Part shown: piece by piece, positions 1-5,240 of the stretch | How the letters are laid out: each line of letters opens with the position of its first letter | Position numbering within the stretch: position 1 is the stretch's first letter | Assembly: GCA_031392925.1 (NCBI GenBank) | Contig: JANMVV010000137.1 | Location: 1-5,240 of the forward strand | Origin: JAGNNV01 sp031392925 | GTDB lineage: Bacteria; Acidobacteriota; Vicinamibacteria; Fen-336; JAGNNV01 | Reading direction: 5' to 3' | Length of the DNA: 5,240 nt | Position numbers and translations under genes: made by a program | Notes under the pieces: generated by a model | What the model was told of the DNA's origin: nothing | Seen by the model: the letters and a program-made list of their open reading frames with translations, nothing else | The model's database searches: none

Positions 1-99
1 GACGATTGGCATCTCGATGATGCATCTGCCTCGCGCGGCGGGAGCCCCTCGCCGTATGATCCCCTGGTCGTACGAACCTCTTGAAGGAGGACCAACCGA
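1..99 (+). other. 5' flank with possible tail of an upstream gene
   Basis: In the frame beginning at base 1 the sequence is open for 27 codons (starting DDWHLDD, ending DPLVVRTS) and stops at TGA 82-84, just before the ribosome binding site of the next gene. This could be the last codons of an upstream cistron, which would make the formate dehydrogenase genes part of a longer operon. The peptide matches no family I recognise, and its third positions are less GC-biased than those of the clear genes, so it may simply be untranslated leader. It does not encode the missing N-terminal part of the formate dehydrogenase: it has no cysteines and ends in a stop. Confidence 0.3.
85..90 (+). promoter_or_regulatory. 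Strong Shine-Dalgarno site for the catalytic subunit gene
   Basis: AGGAGG lies nine bases before ATG 100 and is a full match to the anti-Shine-Dalgarno core. It fixes ATG 100 as the start. This matters because the encoded protein lacks the N-terminal iron-sulfur domain expected of a formate dehydrogenase alpha chain, and without this site one might assume a truncated or frameshifted gene. Confidence 0.8.
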
Positions 100-2031
100 A
101 TGCATAACGGACTGCCGCGGCTCACCGAACCCATGGTTCGCGAAAACGGCGCTCTTCGGGTCGCGACCTGGGACGAGGCGCTCGATCGCGCGGCCAAGGG
201 CCTGAAGGCGGCGACCGACGCCAAGGGCGCCGCAGGAGTCGGCATCTTCAGCTGCTCGAAGGCCACCAACGAGATGAACTTCGTCGCTCAGAAGTTCATC
301 CGCCAGGTGCTCAAGAGCAACAACATCGACAGCTGCAACCGAACCTGACACGCCCCTAGCGTCGTCGGTCTGGCGACGGTATTTGGCGCAGGCGGGGGGA
401 CGAGCTCGTACGAGGAAGTCGAGCACGCGGACCTCATTTTGTTGTGGGGGTCGAACGCCCGCGAGGCGCACCCCATCTTCTTCCACCACGTCCTGAAGGG
501 CATCAGGAACGGGGCGAAGCTCGTCGTCATTGATCCCCGTAGGACGTCTTCCGCCCAGTTCGCGGACCTGTGGCTCGGGCTGAACGTGGGCTCCGATATC
601 GCTCTCTCGCACACCATCGCGCGTGAGATCGTGGTGAGCGGGCTTCACAACCGGGCCTTCATCGAGAACGGGACATCGGATTTCGCTTCGTACCAGGCGG
701 CCGTGGTGGACTGGACTCTGAAGCGCGGAGAACGGGTGACCGGAATTCCCGCCGCTTCCATCCGCGAACTTGCGCACATGTACGCGCGCGCCGATCGGGC
801 CATCCTGTGCTGGACCCTCGGGATCACCGAGCATCACAACGCGGTCGACAACGTCCTTGCCCTCATCAACCTCGGATTGCTCACCGGTCACGTCGGCCGC
901 TATGGCAGCGGTCTCAATCCTCTCCGCGGTCAGAACAACGTTCAGGGCGGCGGCGACATGGGCGCGATTCCCAACAAGCTGCCCGGCTTCCAGGACATCG
1001 AGAAGGACGGGGCCGCGCGGAAGCGTTTCGGCAAGGCCTGGGGCGTGCCGATTATCCCGAAGGCCGGCCTCCATCTCACCCAGATGTTCGACTCCATGGA
1101 GAACGGCGACCTCCGCGCGCTCTACGTCATCGGTGAGAACCCCGCTTCCTCGGAGGCCGACATGACCCGCGCCGGACACCTGCTCGCCACCCGGGACATG
1201 CTGATCGTTCAGGACATCCTCATGACCAAGACCGCGGAGCTGGCGCACGTCGTGTTCCCGGCCTCGGTGGCGGCATTCGAGACCGACGGCACGGTCACGA
1301 ACAGCGAACGCCGCGTGCAGCGCGTCCGCAAGGCCCTCGATCCTCCGGGGAACGCCAGGGACGACATCTGGATCATCACCGAGCTGGCCCGACGCCTCGG
1401 CGCGCCGTGGCCGCTCGTCACCGCGGAACAGGCCTGGGACGAACTCCGCTCCTTGTCGCCGATGCACGCCGGCATGTCGTACCAGCGGCTCGAAGAGCTG
1501 GGCGGTATTCAGTGGCCCTGTCCCGACGAGAAACATCCCGGGACGAAGTTCCTGCACGCGCGTCTGTGGGACAAGGATCCCAAAGTGCGCGGCACGCTCG
1601 CGCCTTTCAGCCCCGTGGTCGACGACCCTCCGGTGGACAAGATCACCTCCGAGTTCCCGCTGCGCCTGACCACCGGTCGCAAGCTCGATTCCTACAACAC
1701 CGGGGTCCAGACCCGAGCGTTCGCCTCGCCCCTGCGCGATGGCGAGGCGGTCGAGATCTCGCCCGCGGAGGCACGATCGCTCGGGGTCGTGGATGACGAG
1801 CGCGTGCGGGTTGTCTCTCGCCGCGGTGACGTGGTCGCCAAGGTGCGGATCGATCCCGGCCTGCGCGCCGGTCTCGTCTTCATGACCTTCCACTTCCCCG
1901 AGGAAGTCGAGACCAATCGCCTCACCATCGATGCCACCGATCCGAAGTCGGGCACCGCCGAGTTCAAGGCCGCGGCGGTTCGCATCGAGAAGATCGCCCC
2001 CGCCTCGCCCGCCGCGCCGGCGAACGCTTAA
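100..2031 (+). CDS. fdhA: Selenocysteine-containing formate dehydrogenase, catalytic molybdopterin part of alpha subunit
   Basis: This is the catalytic chain of an NAD-linked formate dehydrogenase that binds Mo- or W-bis-PGD. It is 643 residues long when UGA 346-348 is read as selenocysteine. Sec83 is followed by His84 in the context SCNRT-U-HAPSVVGL, matching the Sec140-His141 pair of E. coli FdhF. Other family marks are PLRGQNNVQG (about residues 274-283, with Arg276 equivalent to the conserved active-site arginine), GENP near 345, FPASVAAFETDGTVTNSERR near 386-405, and a C-terminal molybdopterin-dinucleotide domain (TTGRKLDSYNTG from about 524; FMTFHFPE near 594; NRLTIDATDPKSGTAEFK near 606). 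No signal peptide is visible, so it is probably cytoplasmic. The chain starts at LPRLTEPMVRENG, just where the molybdopterin domain begins in one-piece enzymes. The usual N-terminal [4Fe-4S] domain is absent and is encoded at 3873-4817. TAA 2029-2031 ends it 15 bp before the next gene. Standard calling would report two fragments (100-348 and about 439-2031). Formate dehydrogenase identity is very secure; choice of Mo or W is not visible. Confidence 0.94.
346..348 (+). other. In-frame UGA read as selenocysteine (Sec83)
   Basis: The TGA interrupts an otherwise continuous reading frame, and conserved formate dehydrogenase sequence runs on both sides of it without a shift. It falls exactly on the metal-ligand position that is Sec or Cys in this family, followed by the invariant histidine codon CAC. 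A SECIS-like hairpin begins directly downstream. Sequencing error or pseudogene decay would hardly place a single stop at this one residue. Confidence 0.94.
351..388 (+). promoter_or_regulatory. Bacterial SECIS element
   Basis: RNA folded by eye gives a hairpin starting two bases after the UGA. The outer stem pairs 351-354 with 385-388 and is followed by an internal loop. Two pairs follow (357-381 and 358-380), then a G359/G379 mismatch. The upper stem pairs 360-366 with 372-378, including one U-G pair. The apical loop is GGUCU (367-371). The loop is the same as in E. coli fdhF, and its GGU sits at bases 22-24 counted from the U of the UGA, the same distance as in fdhF as I remember it. This is the recognition element for SelB carrying Sec-tRNA. 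Several codons inside the hairpin (CCT, GGT, GTA, TTT, GCA) end in A or T, unlike most of the gene, as expected if RNA structure constrains them. Confidence 0.88.
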
Positions 2032-2046
2032 CCCCAGAGAATCAAG

Positions 2047-3872
<1,826 letters not shown>

Positions 3873-3876
<4 letters not shown>

Positions 3877-4817
3877 GCACCCAGGGCTATGTCCCCGTCG
3901 AGACGCCGGTTCGGATGATCGCGCTCGAAATCGACGGCCGCCCCATCAAGGTTCGCGAGGGCTCGACCATCCTCGATGCCTGCAAGTCGGCGGCCATCGA
4001 GACTCCGACTCTGTGCTTCGCGCCGAACCTCACCCCCGTGAACGCATGCCGGGTGTGCGTGGTCGAACTGGAGGGCGCGCGCGTCCTCGTTCCCGCCTGC
4101 GCCCGCAAGGCCGAGGCCGGGATGAAGGTGAAGACGGACACCGATCGGGTTCGCCACTCGCGGAAGCTCGTGCTCGAGTTCCTCGCCTCGTCGGTGGACC
4201 TGTCGATCGCGAGCGGGAAGACCCACGAGTGGATCGCGAAGTACGAGGCCCATCCCGAGAGATTCGGCGCGGCCGCTCCGCATGCCACCGGGGAGAGTGG
4301 GCGCGACTGGAACGAGACGGGCCATCACCATCCGCCCGATCCGTCGGTGGCGGCGACGGTTGGCCAGCCCCCAAAGCTCGATAACGACCTGTACATGCGC
4401 GACTACAGCAAATGCATCCTTTGCTACAAGTGCGTGGAAGCGTGCGGGGAGGACGCGCAGAACACGTTCGCCCTCGCGGTGGCGGGCCGGGGATTCGACG
4501 CGCGCATCTCCACCGAGTACGCGGTTCCCCTGACCGAATCGGCCTGCGTCTACTGCGGCAACTGCATCGGGGTGTGCCCCACCGGGGCCCTGATGTTCAA
4601 CAGCGAGCACAAGATGCGACAGGACGGCACCTGGGACGAGTCGAAGCAGAGGGTGACGTCGACCATCTGCCCCTACTGCGGGGTCGGGTGTGACCTCGAA
4701 CTGCACGTGCAGGACAACGAGATCGTGAAGGTGACCTCACCCGCCGACAACGCGGTCACGAACGGGCACTTGTGCATCAAGGGGCGGTTTGGGTTCAGCT
4801 TCGCGCAGGGGAAGTAG
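3873..4817 (+). CDS. Iron-sulfur subunit: N-terminal part of formate dehydrogenase alpha chain (NuoG-like)
   Basis: This 314-residue protein corresponds to the N-terminal third of one-piece NAD-linked formate dehydrogenase alpha chains. A plant-type [2Fe-2S] domain (about 14-90) has ligands C48, C59, C62 and C76 (C-x10-C-x2-C-x13-C). A linker follows (about 105-172, with HHH at 151-153). A ferredoxin domain then carries two [4Fe-4S] motifs: C181, C184, C187, C191 and C225, C228, C231, C235. The C-terminal segment is the proximal [4Fe-4S] domain of molybdopterin oxidoreductases: C266, C269, C273 and C301, with Lys303 in CIKGR, the residue that normally bridges cluster and pterin. It stops at FGFSFAQGK, just before the point where the protein at 100-2031 begins, so the two together rebuild a complete alpha chain. 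The H-x3-C-x2-C-x5-C motif of the NuoG/FdsA His-Cys cluster is absent; no cysteine occurs between residues 77 and 180. The role is electron transfer between the Mo/W site and the diaphorase. The 4-bp overlap with the preceding gene supports co-expression. Confidence 0.92.
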
Positions 4818-4844
4818 GGGTTGGCGGTCCCAGCTACCAACCCC
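4817..4844 (+). terminator. Terminator-like hairpin after the formate dehydrogenase operon
   Basis: A perfect 8-bp inverted repeat, GGGGTTGG (4817-4824) and CCAACCCC (4837-4844), encloses a 12-base loop and begins on the last base of the TAG stop codon. The position is right for an operon-end terminator. The following bases (GTGCTTTCCCTC) are pyrimidine-rich but lack a clean T tract, so efficient intrinsic termination is uncertain. Confidence 0.5.
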
Positions 4845-4868
4845 GTGCTTTCCCTCTGCACCACACTA

Positions 4869-4914
4869 CGTCATTGCGAGGAGCCACTCGTTTCGGTACG
4901 GCGACGAAGCAACC
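4869..4914. repeat. REP-like imperfect palindrome
   Basis: The left arm CGTCATTGCGAGGAGCC (4869-4885) and right arm GGCGACGAAGCAA (4900-4912) flank a short centre. TTGC 4874-4877 can pair with GCAA 4909-4912, and GCC 4883-4885 with GGC 4900-4902. Alternatively CGTC 4869-4872 can pair with GACG 4903-4906. The words CATTGCGAGGAGC and CGACGAAGCAA recall a dispersed intergenic repeat I know from many bacterial genomes, usually ending GCAATCC. The location between convergent genes is typical. With only one copy in view, repeat status rests on that resemblance. Confidence 0.55.
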
Positions 4915-4951
4915 CCCTGCCAACCGCTTCCAACCCCGGCAACCCCCTACC
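4909..4951. repeat. Short CAACC-type degenerate tandem repeat
   Basis: CAACC recurs at 4910, 4921, 4931 and 4940, a spacing of 9-11 bases. The outermost copies share 12 of 13 bases (GCAACCCCCT followed by GCC or ACC, at 4909-4921 and 4939-4951). A further CCAACCCC lies at 4837-4844 in the terminator-like stem. The tract runs into the last codons of the minus-strand aminotransferase gene. It may be slippage-derived low-complexity sequence; no function is evident. Confidence 0.45.
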
Positions 4952-5240
4952 TCCCGATCCTCCCGCGATACGCCGCGAGCAGCGCCTTGGTCACCGGGCC
5001 CGGCTTGCCATCACCGACGGCCGCGCCGTCGAGGGTCACGACCGGGGCGAGTTCCTTGAGCGAACTCGTGATGAAGAGTTCATCGGCAGCCTTGAGATCG
5101 CCGGGGTAGAGCACGCGTTCCTCGCCAGGCACGCCTGAAGCGGCGGCGATCTCGAGCGTGATCTCGCGCGTGATGCCCGCGAGCAGGCCGCACGAGAGCG
5201 GCGGCGTGAGCAGGAGGCCGTTTGTCACGATGAAGACGTT
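4947..5240 (-). CDS. Class IV aminotransferase, C-terminal part (partial)
   Basis: The gene enters from the right edge and ends at TAG 4949-4947, leaving 97 C-terminal residues. The visible chain begins NVFIVTNGLLLTPP and continues through LSCGLLAGITRE, ADELFITSSLKELAPV and VGDGKPGPVTKALLAAYR. These are the conserved C-terminal blocks of fold-type IV PLP enzymes: branched-chain aminotransferase, D-amino acid aminotransferase and aminodeoxychorismate lyase. The GITR and TSS segments normally contribute to binding the PLP phosphate; the catalytic lysine lies earlier, outside the window. The TSSLKELAPV and GDGKPGP pattern looks somewhat closer to aminodeoxychorismate lyase or D-amino acid aminotransferase-like members than to classical IlvE, but substrate cannot be assigned from this part. 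It is convergent to the formate dehydrogenase operon, about 130 bp away, with no evident functional link. The GTG at 5228 is an internal valine, not the start, because conserved sequence continues upstream to the window edge. Confidence 0.88.
   Translation of the reverse strand, partial: NVFIVTNGLLLTPPLSCGLLAGITREITLEIAAASGVPGEERVLYPGDLKAADELFITSSLKELAPVVTLDGAAVGDGKPGPVTKALLAAYRGRIGR

Noticed and set aside
6..25. Sigma-54 type promoter (TGGC followed by TGC)
   Set aside because: The GG and GC elements are separated by 12 bases instead of the near-invariant 10, so the spacing is wrong.
55..60. TATGAT as a -10 box for the formate dehydrogenase operon
   Set aside because: It matches the -10 consensus well, but no acceptable -35 element lies 16-18 bases upstream, where the sequence is CG-rich. 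A single hexamer is too weak to call.
1..84. Missing N-terminal [4Fe-4S] domain of the catalytic subunit encoded directly upstream
   Set aside because: No cysteine motif occurs in any of the three forward frames that could serve, and the in-frame reading stops at TGA 82-84 before the ribosome binding site. The domain is found at 3873-4817 instead.
100..348. Reading the first gene as a stub or pseudogene ended by TGA
   Set aside because: The frame continues without shift into conserved formate dehydrogenase sequence, and the TGA is at the selenocysteine position with a SECIS hairpin after it.

Overview
The window comes from a GC-rich bacterium in which most codons end in G or C. It encodes nearly all of a soluble NAD-linked formate dehydrogenase (formate + NAD+ <-> CO2 + NADH), a molybdenum or tungsten enzyme that can also work as a CO2 reductase. 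The host must make selenoproteins, because the catalytic gene contains an in-frame UGA in exactly the active-site selenocysteine position. A well-formed bacterial SECIS hairpin follows that UGA directly. The sequence does not fix the phylum; the codon use and the unusual subunit arrangement would suit several GC-rich lineages.

Layout. Positions 1-99 are a short flank that may hold the last codons of an upstream gene, followed by a strong ribosome binding site. Positions 100-2031 (+) encode the Mo/W-bis-PGD catalytic part of the formate dehydrogenase alpha subunit, read through UGA 346-348 as selenocysteine. Positions 2047-3876 (+) encode a NuoE-NuoF fusion (HoxF-like architecture), the NAD/FMN diaphorase module. 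Positions 3873-4817 (+) overlap it by 4 bp and encode the missing N-terminal, iron-sulfur part of the alpha subunit: a [2Fe-2S] domain, a 2x[4Fe-4S] ferredoxin domain, and the [4Fe-4S] domain that normally begins the catalytic chain. Positions 4818-4946 are a convergent intergenic spacer with a terminator-like perfect 8-bp stem, a REP-like palindrome and a CAACC-rich repeat tract. Positions 4947-5240 (-) are the C-terminal end of a class IV PLP aminotransferase on the opposite strand.

How the genes work together. The three plus-strand genes are tightly packed and look like one operon. Formate would be oxidised at the Mo/W-Sec centre of the first protein. Electrons would pass through the iron-sulfur clusters of the third protein to the clusters and FMN of the second, and then to NAD+. 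The alpha subunit found as one chain in FdsA-type enzymes is here two genes, cut cleanly between the proximal [4Fe-4S] domain and the molybdopterin domain. The catalytic half has moved to the front of the operon, so the gene order is a circular permutation of the usual NuoE-NuoF-FdhA order. The iron-sulfur half also lacks the His-Cys [4Fe-4S] motif of NuoG and FdsA. The selenocysteine, the split and permuted alpha subunit, and the missing cluster are the points of most interest.
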